Positions 1 through 11,790 of a stretch of DNA of 64,000 bases are shown here, piece after piece. The notes beneath the pieces are model-generated. The model was given only the letters and a program-made list of their open reading frames with translations, ran no database searches and was not told where the DNA came from. This DNA is from Liolophura sinensis (lineage: Eukaryota; Mollusca; Polyplacophora; Chitonida; Chitonidae): contig NC_088301.1 in assembly GCF_032854445.1 (NCBI RefSeq), positions 10,724,281 to 10,788,280 on the forward strand, given 5' to 3'. Both the position numbers and the translations under genes were made by a program. Each line of letters begins with the position of its first letter. The stretch's first letter is position 1.

Positions 1-617
1 CAAAACTGTTGCGGTGTCACGCCGCCAAAGCAACGACCTTGACCCTTCATCCGTGTCGGTCAGTCGAAGGTCACCCCGAAGTTCACTACCCACAATGCTC
101 GTGTTATGAATGGGGATATTGACTGCTGTTGAATGGAACAGCAAAATGTTTTAGGTTTTGTTTACCATTTTGTGTTCGGGGTGGAAGTTAGGATGTGTCT
201 TGTAGTGACACGTAACTTCCGATAAAACCACGCTGATGTTCTGATTGTAGAACAAGAAGAAGTTACTCTTGAGTGAGTTAAAATAGAAAACATGGCCGTC
301 CATGGCAATGTACCAAGACAACAACAACAAGTCTCCATGCCTCGCCTTAGAGATTATCAGCTAGACTTTGATCTTTTCAAGCGTTTTAATGAGATACGAC
401 CCTAAGGTCAATCCATGTAGTATGAATCCTCTGTTTAGGCAAGTCTAGTTTTAGTTTGGTTAGGGTTTCGGTGGCCTGAAAATGAAGACACCTGAAATTA
501 CACGTTGTTGTTTCCCTGGTGTGATTGAGTGCTTGTGTGATGATGGCACAGAGCTTATTGGTTATGAGGAAATCCGCTTCCGTCACGTCATGATCTGGCG
601 TTGATTTCAGGAAAATG
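1..617 (+). promoter_or_regulatory. MAST: Probable 5' flank and untranslated first exon of the MAST-like gene
   Basis: No convincing coding frame is present. The first 120 bases are richer in CpG (GCGGTGTCACGCCGCC near the left edge) than the AT-rich introns, as expected near a promoter. A good splice donor, ATG|GTAAGA, follows position 617. Acceptor-like AGs follow pyrimidine or T-rich sequence near 868, 908 and 913, before the start codon at 965. The simplest reading is a 5'UTR exon ending at 617 and an intron of about 290-300 bp within the 5'UTR. The transcription start is not visible. This is inferred from splice signals and position only. Confidence 0.4.
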
Positions 618-964
618 GTAAGATAATCATTTGTTTTTATTATTAGATACTATGTTCATACGCTTGCTAGCTTAGGAATATGTTCTGATGAGATGTGTAT
701 AATAGGCTTTATTTCCTTCTATATCTCATAGTCATATCATGAATGTTAGCCATTATGTTGTTATAGTTTTATTTTGTGTCATTAATAATTCCTCTCTACC
801 TTATTTAATTGTTTGATTTGGGTGATGTCTATAAAAGAACTTAATCATGGTCTTTTGATCATTTCAGTTTGGTCAAACTTCAGTGAAAATTACTTTGCAC
901 ATTTACAGTACAGGGAAGATGAATTTTGAAAATTAAAACCCCGTAGCTGTAGCATAATCTAGCC

Positions 965-2175
965 ATGGCAACTCCAAAGAGGTCACTGGCATCAAAATTT
1001 ACTCAGGAATCCAAGAAAAAAGAGTCTAAGAGTGACTCAGGGAAGTTGTTCAAGAAACAGAAAAGCAAGCGGGATGGATCTTCTAAGTTGAGTGTGCCTA
1101 GTGAAACAGAGGCCCCATCCAAACCTTCTCCGACACAAGGCAAGCGAGGGAAAGATGGTGATGGAGTCAAGCAGAAGAAACTAAGTCCATCCAGGACACT
1201 GGATACTGCTGTTCAGCGGAAGCTGTTGTATGAGGAAGATGGTGGTGGAAGCAAACCTGGTCAAGTTGCTGGCCAGAATGAAGGGAAAGGGAAGGTGACA
1301 AAAATAGGAGGACAAATAAAAGGATGGTGTACTCCCATAAAATCCACAGGAAGCTTTGTCACTCATGCCAACATTGTGCTGCAGCCAGGGAGTAAGGATG
1401 AGAAAACCGAATCTCTTCTGAACTCCTCACAGCCTGAACGGTCAGGTGTGTCAACTACAGATACTGCGATGATAAGTCATAAGAAGGTTGTACACTCTGA
1501 CCAGAAAAGTGATGTTGACCAGACGATCGAAATCCTCAAAGAGGAGCCTATGATGACAGAGCCTACACCTGCTGAAGGTATCCAACGCAAACTGTCAGAA
1601 ATAGTAGATCCAATAGCAGAGGAAACTGAAGTGTCACAAATGGAGATCGATGAAGCACCGGAAGAGATTAAAAGTCCAAAATCACCAGTTGTACCGTCCA
1701 AACTCAGTATGCAGTTACAAGAAATGATCAAGAAAGAGAACCGTCCCAAAATAGTAGTGCCAGAAATGAGATTAGATGAAGGGTCAGAGAAAACAAACCT
1801 GTCAAACTCACCCACACCTCTGAAGGGCAGCTCCTCCTCCTCTTTGCTCATTCGGCTACACTCTAAAGATGAGCACAGTGATGATGGTGACCCACGACAC
1901 CGCGAGAGCCCGGACTGTAGCGATGATGGAAGCCTTGACAGCGAGCAGTGGCATCATTTCTCAAAGCCACTACAGATTATCACATCTATGCAGCGCAGGA
2001 AACAGTCCCTCAGCCGACACTCTAGTTCTCCGACTCAGATTAACTGTCTCAGTCCGCGGGAATTTCGTCATTCTGTGGCTGCTGAGCACTTGGCATTTGT
2101 GGAGTTCCTGAAGCGATGTAATTTGTCCCCTTGTCTGCAGTATTTCCCCTCAAGGATGTCACTAAAAATGTTCAG
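965..2175 (+). CDS. MAST: MAST-like gene, first coding exon: Lys/Ser-rich disordered region plus first half of a SAM-like domain
   Basis: This exon opens at GCCATGG, a strong Kozak context, and reads 403 codons plus two bases to the donor TTCAG|GTATGG; without splicing a stop follows three codons later. Residues 1-80 are very rich in Lys, Ser and Gln (FKKQKSKRDGSSK), resembling a nuclear-localising or microtubule-binding basic tail. Residues 80-365 are low-complexity, with acidic and Ser/Pro patches (EEPMMTEPTP, IKSPKSPVVP, SRHSSSPTQ) that suit phosphorylation. From about residue 373 the pattern turns structured (LAFVEFLKRCNLSPCLQYF) and fits helices 1-2 of a SAM fold, completed by the next exon. 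I recognise no homologue of residues 1-370. Assignment to the MAST gene rests on strand, splice phase and the absence of any other downstream plus-strand exons, so a separate gene or a fused model remains possible. Confidence 0.85.
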
Positions 2176-2493
2176 GTATGGTTGATTTATATGAATATGT
2201 ACATATATTTATTATAACTTAAAGGCCTGAAATGTTAATAATTTAATGCATTTAATGTACTCGCATACCACTCACCTAATAGGGCGCAGAGGGTGGAAGA
2301 TTGCTTGCCGGATATTTTCAGATCATCACTCTGCACCCCTCAGTTCAAAAGCCATTTGAGGCCTTTAAAACCATCTATTGTTGTAACATGTGATGTGATT
2401 AATCAGTAATGTTCAGCTGAATACACATGTATAACAGCCAGAAAATTTGTGAACTGATATTCCCATCACCATGTTATTGTTATGTCTTGACAG

Positions 2494-2608
2494 AGCCACA
2501 ACTGAGGATGATTTGGTCGACCTCTACCAGATTGAGGACCCTCAGCTTCGTGAGCGACTGATGAGGGCTGTAAACATGGCCAGAGAGGAGGACGAGACGG
2601 ACACAGAG
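2494..2608 (+). CDS. MAST: MAST-like gene, second coding exon: second half of SAM-like domain
   Basis: The acceptor TCTTGACAG precedes 2494 and a strong donor GAG|GTGAGT follows 2608. The exon is 115 nt: one base completes the Arg codon split from the previous exon, and 38 codons follow, ending in phase 0. It encodes ATTEDDLVDLYQIEDPQLRE followed by RLMRAVNMAREEDETDTE. The spacing T-x-EDL-x-x-LY-x-I-x-D-x-x-x-RERLM-x-AV matches helices 4-5 of SAM domains, which mediate protein oligomerisation or scaffolding. With the preceding exon the domain spans about residues 373-432, followed by an acidic linker. The 318-bp intron (2176-2493) shows no repeat or RNA gene. The fold is inferred from the residue pattern, and the SAM subfamily is not recognised. 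Confidence 0.8.
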
Positions 2609-3796
2609 GTGAGTACACAGCTGTGTTTGTATGACATTTCCCACTATGAAGACTTTGCCTGTGACATCATCACACTAACATACCAAGAAGTTACTCTATT
2701 TCACATGAAGATTGGTTCATTAGGCTGCACTGTTAGAAGCACCTAAAGGGTTTAAAATGATACTGGTATGAACATTACTGAAATGAACAAATGAACATTA
2801 CTCCGGTATAGCCAACAAAGGTGAAACATGCAAGCTCCCTATGATACAGGAAAAGAGGCAGTCCTATGTATTTCTATAACTGAACCTGGACAAAATACAC
2901 AGTTGTTAGGAAATGAATGAAAAAGTGACTTTTAATGTCCATGTTTTCATGCAACTGATAAAGCATCTGTGTATTGAGTTTAATGGCAAGATCAAGTTAA
3001 CCCCTTGATTACCAGCTTAATTGTTTACATGCTTAGTCATAGTACTTACCATCTAACTTGTGATTTGTTCAGTGTTGTGATAATTAGGTCAGTGCTTGTG
3101 GTGTACATTTTGGCAGTCATGTTATTCAAAGGCATTAAGGTGCAAGCTTGCATGTTGGTATTAAATATTCATTAGGTGGACATGCACTTTGTACACATAC
3201 TTTTCACTTCATACGTGCTTTACAAAACCCGAAATCCAGTTGTAAAGTAAGCAGGGAGTTTTTCAAAAGTTTGACAAGTTGGCTTTGACTAAAGTCTGCT
3301 ACACACCAGAGCTACATGTATCTGTGTCAAGGCAGGCTGGTTAACAGTTTTTCCCTTGTTCGCGTGGGTATTGTAAGTATTTAAAGTGTTCGCTAATTTA
3401 GTTAGCTGGTAGAATGAATATCGATTCCTGAATAATGCATGACTAACTGGTCATATGACACAGAGAAGCCAACTGCTCAGCATATATAGCTCTCCTTATT
3501 CAGTGGCACTAGAAGTTGAATTTTGCTGAGTTGCCTGCCTTTTTTTACCCTGCTTATACAGGGGTCCGTAGCCCTCAGTCCGTGAAAATACCTACAGATC
3601 TTTTACAGTGACATACAGATGGCTAATTATAAACATAATCCTGAAAAACCCATGGAAACCAATGTTCCATCATAAGCCGATACAGGACTTTGTTGTAATG
3701 TTATTGTGGCAGCACTGTTTTCGTCGCAGTTCTGACATGTCTGAACGGGCCAACTTTTAACAAATCTCTAGGCGGATAGCTGATTCACGACAGTGA

Positions 3797-3910
3797 GAGA
3801 CATTATTCATGGTTCCTGTGTGGGTGATCAGTAATCAAAGACAGTATTCATGGTTCCTGTGTGGGCCATCAATGATCAGAGACAGTATTCATGGTTCCTG
3901 TGTGATCGAT
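3797..3910 (+). repeat. Three-copy 41-bp tandem repeat
   Basis: The phrase TATTCATGGTTCCTGTGTG occurs three times at 41-bp spacing (ATTCATGG at about 3805, 3846 and 3887), joined by variable ATCA-rich linkers. It lies within the large intron and has no coding potential. This is a simple local duplication. Confidence 0.8.
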
Positions 3911-4394
3911 GAGTGGTGCCAAGTATACATGTATATATGCATTGCTTAGGCAGGATTTTTCATTGGAAATGTGAGACGGGGTTATCACATTGCATACGTG
4001 TAAGTTGAGAATATCTATGAGCATGCAACTACATCTCGATCAGTGAACATTTGTACTCTTTTTGCCAAGGTTTTTGGCTTGTACAGAGTGTTAATTCGCT
4101 AACATTGATTAGCTCACTTTTCACTCTTATCAGAAAAGCTGGTGTCTTTCAGCAGAGCATAGGATGAATAGCTTCGAATGGTTTGCAGGAAGTAGCCTTA
4201 CATGACTTTCCTGTCATGTGCACCAGACCTTAGTTTGGCTGATCAAAATCATCAACGTCCTCATTCTCAGTAAATTTTTAGTTGTTTATGCTTATACATG
4301 TACTTGTAAAATCGCTTTGTTTGGTTATAAATTTATTTATCTAATTGGTGATTGGATATACCTGTTCGTATACAAGAAAAGTTATGGAAAATTT

Positions 4395-4605
4395 AACAAC
4401 CAGTCCGATCGCTGTGAGTTCAAGTCCAGCTCATGCTAACTGCTCCCACCCCCCCACCCACAACTCCACCCCCAACTCCACCCACCACCACAACCCCAGA
4501 CCCCCTCCGGACATACATGGAAAGGTCTGCCAGCAACCCGCATATGGTTGAGGGTCTCTCCTGCACCCTCCCCACTTTCTCCAATCAAATAATCAATAAA
4601 ATTGA
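4395..4605 (+). mobile_element. Fragment of the common tRNA-headed SINE (copy 1)
   Basis: This copy contains the box-B-like GTGAGTTCAAGTCCAGC, then CATGGAAAGGTCTGCCAGCA and an AATCAAATAATCAATAAAA tail, in the same order as the full copies at 5061 and 35218. A C-rich insertion (CCCACCCCCCCACCC and derivatives) replaces part of the body. The 5' tRNA-like head is missing before about 4395. Confidence 0.7.
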
Positions 4606-5048
4606 ACAGGTGCTCATTCTGAATTAAATGCCTAGCATTTCAAGGGGGGACAATGTCCAAAAGTTGTCTCCCTTAATGTACAAATCTTTTAAAATGCATT
4701 TGTACTCTTTGAGTTCACGTTTCATTTTTTATTGTGTAATTAATTCATTACTCACTTTGTGTGATATGTATATGACATCAGCATTGTCACATGAAATTTA
4801 CATTTGTTAGAATCATAAGAACATGAAACCCACCAGTCATTACTGGTGGTCCCCTCCCCTATATGCACATATATACTGGATGTATGCAAGAGATAAATGT
4901 ATATAGAAAGAAAGCCAGAGTAAACTTATGTTATCCTGTCATGTTTTGTTTTTTTTATATATTTCTGTTTTTCTATAAAAAAATAAATTAGATTGGAAAT
5001 TGAAGTATTTTTAATAGTGTCATAAACCTAATAGATGAGTAAAAATTT

Positions 5049-5345
5049 TTCAGATTTTGATTTTTTTTTGTTTTTTTTTGGTTTGGTGTTTTACGCTGTA
5101 CTCAAGAATATTTCACTTATACGACGGCGGCCAGCATTATGGTGGATGGAAACCGGGCAGAACCCGGGGGAAACCCACGACCATCCGCAGGTAGCTGACA
5201 GACCTTCCCATATACGGCCGGAGAGAAAGCCAGCATGAGCTGGACTTGAACTCACAGCGACCGCATTGGTGAGAGACTCCTGGGTCATTACGCTGCGCTA
5301 GCGCGCTAACCAACTGAGCCACGGAGGCCCCCATTCAGATTTTGA
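5049..5345 (-). mobile_element. Full-length tRNA-derived SINE, minus strand, with perfect 12-bp target duplication (copy 2)
   Basis: Read on the minus strand, the element starts GGGGCCTCCGTGGCTCAGTT, a tRNA-like head with A-box GGCTCAGTTGGTTAGCGCG and B-box GAGTTCAAGTCC. It continues through a conserved body to the 3' phrase CTTGAGTACAGCGTAAAACA and a poly-A-rich tail near 5061-5080. The insertion is flanked by perfect direct repeats, TTCAGATTTTGA, at 5049-5060 and 5334-5345. The intact duplication and intact promoter boxes suggest a fairly recent insertion. It is non-autonomous and needs a partner LINE for movement. Confidence 0.93.
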
Positions 5346-5734
5346 GGAGTGAGGTATAATTGTTCATTGCACCTGGAGAACAAATTGCGCCCTGGTAGTT
5401 CCTTGTCATTATGCATTGCAGAGTGAACAAAGTAGGTAGGTACAAGTATTTATTTTTCAAGGCTGTGTGACAGTGGCTGTCTTTAATAGTCTCATAAATA
5501 TTAGGAAATATGACTTCCAAAGTGTCAGTCTCTCCTTGATAAAAGCCAATATACAATACCCTGGAAAGCAAACTGTGTGCATGGGTGGAAAAACTTGGTC
5601 AATGACAAACCATTGACGCACACAAGTGATGAATGGCTGTGAAGTGTGCACTCCCTGGTGTCCTTGACACAAGTCAGCATCTATGTCCTTGTACATGAAG
5701 CTGGAGAAAATAGACTTCTTTTGAGGACTTGATT

Positions 5735-7017
5735 GTTGTATGTAAGCTTGAGCTAGGATAATGTTTCTGACTTCAGTACAAATGCGCATGTATGACATTG
5801 TTGTATGTAAGCTTGAGCTAGGATAATGTTTCTGACTTCAGTACAAATGCGCATGTATGACATTGTTGTATGTAAGCTTGAGCTAGGATAATGTTTCTGA
5901 CTTCAGTACAAGTATACATGTATGACATTGTATGTAGGCTTGAGCTAGGATGTTTCTGACTTCAGTACAAGTATACATGTATGACATTGTTGTATGTAAG
6001 CTTGAGCTAGGATAATGTTTCTGACTTCAGTACAAGTATACATGTATGATATTGTTGTATGTAAGCTTTAGCTAGGATAATGTTTCTGACTTCAGTACAA
6101 GTATACATGTATGACATTGTTGTATGTAAGCTTGAGCTAGGATAATGTTTCTGACTTCAGTACAAGTATACATGTATGACATTGTTGTATGTAAGCTTGA
6201 GTTAGGATAATGTTTCTGACTTCAGTACAAATGTGCATGTATGACATTGTTGTATGTAAGCTTGAGCTAGGGTAATGTTTCTGACTTCAGTACAAGTATA
6301 CATGTATGACATTGTATGTAGGCTTGAGCTAGGATGTTTCTGACTTCAGTACAAGTATACATGTATGACATTGTTGTATGTAAGCTTGAGCTAGGATAAT
6401 GTTTCTGACTTCAGTACAAGTATACATGTATGATATTGTTGTATGTAAGCTTTAGCTAGGATAATGTTTCTGACTTCAGTACAAGTATACATGTATGACA
6501 TTGTTGTATGTAAGCTTTAGCTAGGATAATGTTTCTGACTTCAGTACAAGTATACATGTATGACATTGTTGTATGTAAGCTTGAGCTAGGATAATGTTTC
6601 TGACTTCAGTACAAGTATACATGTATGACATTGTTGTATGTAAGCTTGAGTTAGGATAATGTTTCTGACTTCAGTACAAATGTGCATGTATGACATTGTT
6701 GTATGTAAGCTTGAGCTAGGATAATGTTTCTGACTTCAGTACAAGTATACATGTATGACGTTGTATGTAGGCTTGAGCTAGGATAATGTTTCTGACTTCA
6801 GTACAAGTATACATGTATGACGTTGTTATATAAGCTTGAGCTAGGATAATGTTTCTGACTTCAGTACAAGTATACATGTATGACATTGTTGTATGTAAGC
6901 TTGAGCTAGGATAATGTTTCTGACTTCAGTACAAGTATACATGTATGACGTTGTATGTAAGCTTGAGCTAGGATAATGTTTCTGACTTCAGTACAAATGT
7001 ACATGTATGACATTGTT
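5735..7017 (+). repeat. Minisatellite with 65-bp monomer, about 20 copies, higher-order structure
   Basis: The monomer runs from GTTGTATGTAAGCTTGAGCT through ATAATGTTTCTGACTTCAGT to ACAAGTATACATGTATGACA and TT; the first two copies start at 5735 and 5800, a 65-bp period. Variants include shortened units (GACATTGTATGTAGGC), GATATT versus GACATT, TTTAGCT versus GAGCT, and AATGTGCATG or AATGCGCATG versus AGTATACATG. Variant order repeats: the short unit occurs at about 5924 and 6308, and GATATT at 6048 and 6432, both 384 bp apart. This shows that a block of six monomers was copied as one. Each monomer has a HindIII-like AAGCTT and a GTATAC/ACATGT palindrome. No open frame crosses it. Confidence 0.95.
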
Positions 7018-7429
7018 GAGTCATAATTGATCTGAGCTGATAGGAAATAATTAAGTTATACTGTTTTAGCCCAGTCACTATTTCTTTCTACCCAGAGGAA
7101 ACTCATGGTAATTTGATAAGTGGTGTATAGTAGCCTCTTATAATATGATATATGCAGTATCTGGCTACAATAGAAGAACTGAATGTTTATGGACTATGGC
7201 AAGAAGGGATATATAGTTCTAATATAAACTGCTACATTTCATTTGAAATTAATACCTGTAATTAAACAATAAGAGAAATTTCAGTTCTAGACCACTTGCT
7301 CCAGGGGCAGGCATTAGAAATTCGTCTATGGCCATGGGCAGCCAAGACAGTTGAAACCACTTTCCCTGAAGAAATGTAAGGTGTCCGGAGCATATGGACA
7401 TGTGCTGATTTTGATAACTGAAGTAGGGG

Positions 7430-7690
7430 CATGAGGAACGAGATGAAGCTAAGTTATCCGAGGTACATGAGGTGCGAGTTCAATTCCCAGCTTTGATAGT
7501 AAATTTTTTAGCTAACGTCATGTGTTCTTGGTAACAGTAACAGGTCAACTGCCGTTGTTGGGACATGTGGACAGTTACAGTCATTGAGGGACCAACGTGT
7601 GAATGATTGTGGGTCTCCCCGGGCTCTGCCCAATTTCCAACTACAGTAATGCTGGCTGCCATTGTACATGTATAAGTGAAATACTGAGTC
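7430..7690 (+). mobile_element. Diverged tRNA-headed SINE (copy 3)
   Basis: Recognisable pieces are the B-box-like GTGCGAGTTCAATTCCCAGC, then TTGTGGGTCTCCCCGGGCTC, TAATGCTGGCTGCC and ATAAGTGAAATACT, in the same order as intact copies. The body is heavily mutated and the AATAAA tail is lost, so this is an old copy. Ends are approximate. Confidence 0.65.
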
Positions 7691-8906
7691 AGTACATTTA
7701 CTAAAACTGCAAATCTGACCTTAAAACTGACTGCCAGGGTGGGAGTGACAAATTCTTGACATTATTCATCGATCAGATTAACCAAATAAATGAAGTGTAG
7801 AATATTTATTGAAAGTAGCCTAGAAAGTCTAAATTTATAGCCAGTAAAGGCAGTGAAAAAGCCTGGAATTTTGAAAACTTAAAAGTGTACAAACTTTGCC
7901 TAAACCTGACCCCCATCCCGCATGTGAAAACGTCTTCAGTATGCCATTGAACACTGACCAAATAAAATAAGCTCACACTGTGTGGAAGTCTTTGTAAATC
8001 TGTTGAACAATTTCAGTGACATTGTGTTAATGTCATTTTAGCTGGCCTTGTATTTAACCCGGCATATATAGCTAAGGTTGCACCTACATGTACATGTACC
8101 ACCATTTCTTTTGTTGCTGTTATCATTATTTAATACATTTATTTGTACACCAGTTGTATCCAAAGCTGACTGGAAAAGGTTTCAGTAACCTTGTTAACTG
8201 TGACACGTACAAGGTACATGGGTGTACTTGAGGGTCTCTTGGCTTGTCTGTATGTGAAGTACATGTGTTTTGACAGGCTTAGCTGTGTCAGGGACACCTC
8301 TACACTATAAAGCCAGACCTCTTGCCTGTTTTTGCTGCCTTTCATAATAATTCACCTGTGAAGGTCAACGAACAGACAGATTTATTGAACAGATACACAG
8401 AATGCAAGGCTGTGCATGGTCGACTACATTACTCCGAAATTGTGACTACAATAGCATGAGAGTTGTCACATTCAGTTGTCAGGCAGACTTACATTAATAT
8501 GTTCATTAGATTGAAACGAATTATATATACATATAGATTCATAAATGTGTTTTTTAACACTGTACAGGTGTACATATTCCTGATGGGTCAGACTCAAGTG
8601 ACCAGTATATTTCATTTTGGATTGTCTGGTAAATCAAGAATGCAGCTGTAAAGGAAAGAAAAAACAGCGAAAGTCCAATAGGATGTCCATTAATTCTGTT
8701 TTTATGGCACGTGCTGATTATTAGTACATGTGTAGCCCTGCCCCCTTTACCAAACAGGGCTGATGGCAAGAGCTGTATGCTTTTATAATTTTTCTGTTTT
8801 CTGTTTTTCTCCGTACTTCTCTTGGAGTTGTTCAATATCATAGCTTTATGTACATATACATGGAAATCAAGAGCTAATAACAGGTCATTTAAGTTTGTAC
8901 AACAGT

Positions 8907-9386
8907 TTAAAGTCAAAGTCCACTCTAAAATGAAATATACATCAGATGAAAGACCATTAGAAATTTTTCAGGAGAAAATACTTGGATTTATTTTTTTGGC
9001 ATTTTTTTTAACAGAATAAAATAGCATTAAAAGATCAGATTCTACAGTGGTCTGTTGTGACCCCAGAAGGTATCAATTACTTCACATCTGTACTTTTTCC
9101 CTGAAAGAATTCATTTCAAGGTCAAATCAGCGAATGCATTCATAGATCTATATGCAATTGAATGATGAAATGTAGCAGTCTAATGTGTTTTAAGTTGCAA
9201 AAACCACATGTGATGTCATTGGTCCCATTTTGGTCAGAAAAGGCTACCATAGAATAAAATATTCCAATGCATTTTACTAGGTTAAAGAAATTGTTTAAAA
9301 AAAAAAACAATGAATCAAACAATTTTCCAGGAAAGTTTTTGATGGTCTTTTATCTGATAAATACTTTATTTTAGTGTGGTCTTTAA
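8907..9386. mobile_element. MITE-like element with long terminal inverted repeats and TTAA ends
   Basis: The left end, TTAAAGTCAAAGTCCACTCT and on through GATGAAAGACCATTAG, is mirrored by the right end. The reverse complement of the right end reads TTAAAGACCACACTAAAATA and on through AGATAAAAGACCATC. Inverted similarity continues for about 70 bp on each side, and both ends lie on TTAA (8907-8910 and 9383-9386). At about 480 bp, without an open frame, it fits a non-autonomous DNA transposon. TTAA targets are typical of piggyBac-type transposases, but superfamily assignment is an inference. Confidence 0.75.
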
Positions 9387-10451
9387 CTTGTAATACTATG
9401 TCGTGATTCAGGTTAACCTCTTGGGGCCTTGCCCTAAAGGGCTGATTGTCGGGTGACTCATGTACTGGTGTGTAATTATGGTGGTGATCTAGCTAGGGCT
9501 GGCCTCATTTACATGTGGTTATTATCACTATGATTAAACTGTCAGTGTGAATGTGCACATTCCAACGTTCTATGGATTAGCCAGAAATGGGAAATAGTGT
9601 TCAAACAACCCTTTTTAAAGGCTATTTCGTTCAGCATTTTTTTTTTATATTCCTTATCTCTTCTGTGTTAAAAGTGCTGAAAAGAGAAAGTTCAGTTAAC
9701 ATTGTTATTTTCTGTTTCTCACATCCATTTCTTCATGTGCACAAATGTTAAGCTGGCTAACCCTACATGTATGCCAACATGTGTCAGTATACAGGTGCAA
9801 AATAGCCAAGAGAGATTTCCATGGAATTGAGCCAATACCCCTAACTGTCTCACCATTACCACTCCTGAGTATGTGGGTGGTGGTAGTGCCTTCTCCAAAA
9901 GATGGTGAGATTATGGTTACTAATGTGCACATCAAATTCTCCTGTAGCAGTCTCTTCAGCTTTCACTGTAAACAAAGGATTGCCTTCGGGCAGTGGAGGC
10001 ATACTGATGTTGATGTATCATGAGGCATATAGTCACTGCTGTATAGTTGCTTTTTTAGATCAGTTGCCTCTTACATGTACTTCATGTATATGTTGCAGGT
10101 CTAGTTTCAATCCCGATTTGGGTCAGACTTCAAAAAAAAAAATCACTAGTCAGTTAGGCCATACCAATTTAAATTGCTGTTTTATGGGGCTGGATAAGTC
10201 TTTCTCCAATGTTGGAAGAGGGTATTACAACAAATGTCTAATTTTAAGCGAAATGTGAACTGTCACAGAAATTTTTCCTGTTGAAGAGATATTTATATTA
10301 TCAAAACATGAAAATCATAAACTTATCAAGATTAAACAAAATCAAAAGGTGAATTTTAACTTTTATCTTTATTTTATTTTTCAATTTTTTAACATCTGCT
10401 CGCCTTTGAAATTCAAAATAAAATTGGTGTCCTCTTATACTGTAAATGCAA

Positions 10452-10532
10452 ATCTTTCTCTCCTGCTGGCTGCCGTCATATGAAGTGAAATATTCTTGAG
10501 TACGTAGTAAAACACCAATTAAACAAATAACA
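10452..10532 (+). mobile_element. 3' fragment of the common SINE (copy 4)
   Basis: Only the 3' part survives: GCTGGCTGCCGTCATATGAA, GTGAAATATTCTTGAGTACG and TAGTAAAACACCAATTAAAC followed by AAATAACATAAG. Such 5' truncation is usual for LINE-mobilised SINEs. Confidence 0.85.
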
Positions 10533-11548
10533 TAAGTAAAATGGAAAGTCTGTTGCTTATAGAATTCTCCCTAACTTTCCATTGTGAACCTACAGTTACG
10601 TCTGGTCTGTTTACCAATGTGAGGGCAGAATTTCGAGAAATCCCTTCTTCCTCAATGACACAAAAGTGACACTGCACCCTCATGTAACTGGCATTTTGCA
10701 GTATATACCGTGGTGGCGATGAATACTGAAAGCATCGAAGGCTATACAATATTACCTCCAGACACAGAAGAACACTAACGAGCCGAACATGGCGTCCACC
10801 CAAGTATTAATATCTGTACTGTGTGTAGTGTAATACAATCACCAAAAAAATCCAATATTTTTGATAATTTTTTTATTTTTGAATGAAATTTTTTTTAAGA
10901 TTTGGAAATCTATAGTCCTTTCAAACCCTGGTTTAATGCTCTGTCAAGTACCGATTACAATGTCACGGATTTGATTTGGATTTCAGGTGTGTTTGGTGTG
11001 GGATTTAAGTGACACTGCTTTTTGCTCATCACAGCATTTTAGTGGGTAAGCGTTATATATGTCACCATTGAAACCAGCCTGCAGCAAGGGGATAACATCA
11101 TGGTACAATAAAAGTGAAAGCAAAATAAAACACCAAGCAAAATAAAACACCAAGCAAGTAAACTAGCAAACTGTTGTTACCTTGAAGCAGAATTCCTCTC
11201 TTTCACTCTGTGAAGATCATCATCAATTATGGAGGAGTTAGAATTAGGGGTAATTGGGGCAGGCGGGCTGGACACTAGACAGAGGACCTATGGTGGCCCG
11301 GGCCATTCATGTGTTTACATGCATCATAGCCTGCCTGTGATGATCACTGATTGGTTTCAAACCATGGAAACAGTTTAATGGGATAATAATGTTTCAATCT
11401 TTACTTGATGATAACTTCCTTGTTGCTCAAAGTGGTTTGTGTCTAGATGTACATGTACAGTGGTACTAGTCTCTGAAGAGTTAGTGTTACAGCACACCAG
11501 ATGGCTGATGCTGATTTGATGTAATGCCTTCAAGTAGTTCCTGAGTTA

Positions 11549-11790
11549 GGGAGCCTTAGTGACGTATTGGTTAGCATGCTTGTGAAGCACAATGACCCAG
11601 GAGCCTCTCACCAATGCGGTCGCTTTGAGTTCAAGTCAAAGTCGTGTTGGCTTCCTCTTTGGTCATACATGGAAAGGCCTGGCAGCAACCTGCAGATGAT
11701 CATGGGTTTCCCCACAGGCTCTGCCTGTTTTGTGCTAACAACACTGGCCATGGTTGTATAAGTATTCTTAAGTATGGCCAATGAAATATA
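11549..11790 (+). mobile_element. Near full-length, diverged common SINE (copy 5)
   Basis: The head GGGAGCCTTAGTGACGTATT followed by GGTTAGCATGC is a decayed A-box region. AATGACCCAGGAGCCTCTCA, GCTTTGAGTTCAAGTC (B-box) and CATGGAAAGGCCTGGCAGCA follow in normal order. The 3' end, GTATAAGTATTCTTAAGTAT, has drifted and the AATAAA tail is gone. Confidence 0.85.

Noticed and set aside
5735-7017. CRISPR-like regular array
   Set aside because: The whole 65-bp unit is repeated, with no unique spacers, in an intron of a eukaryotic gene.
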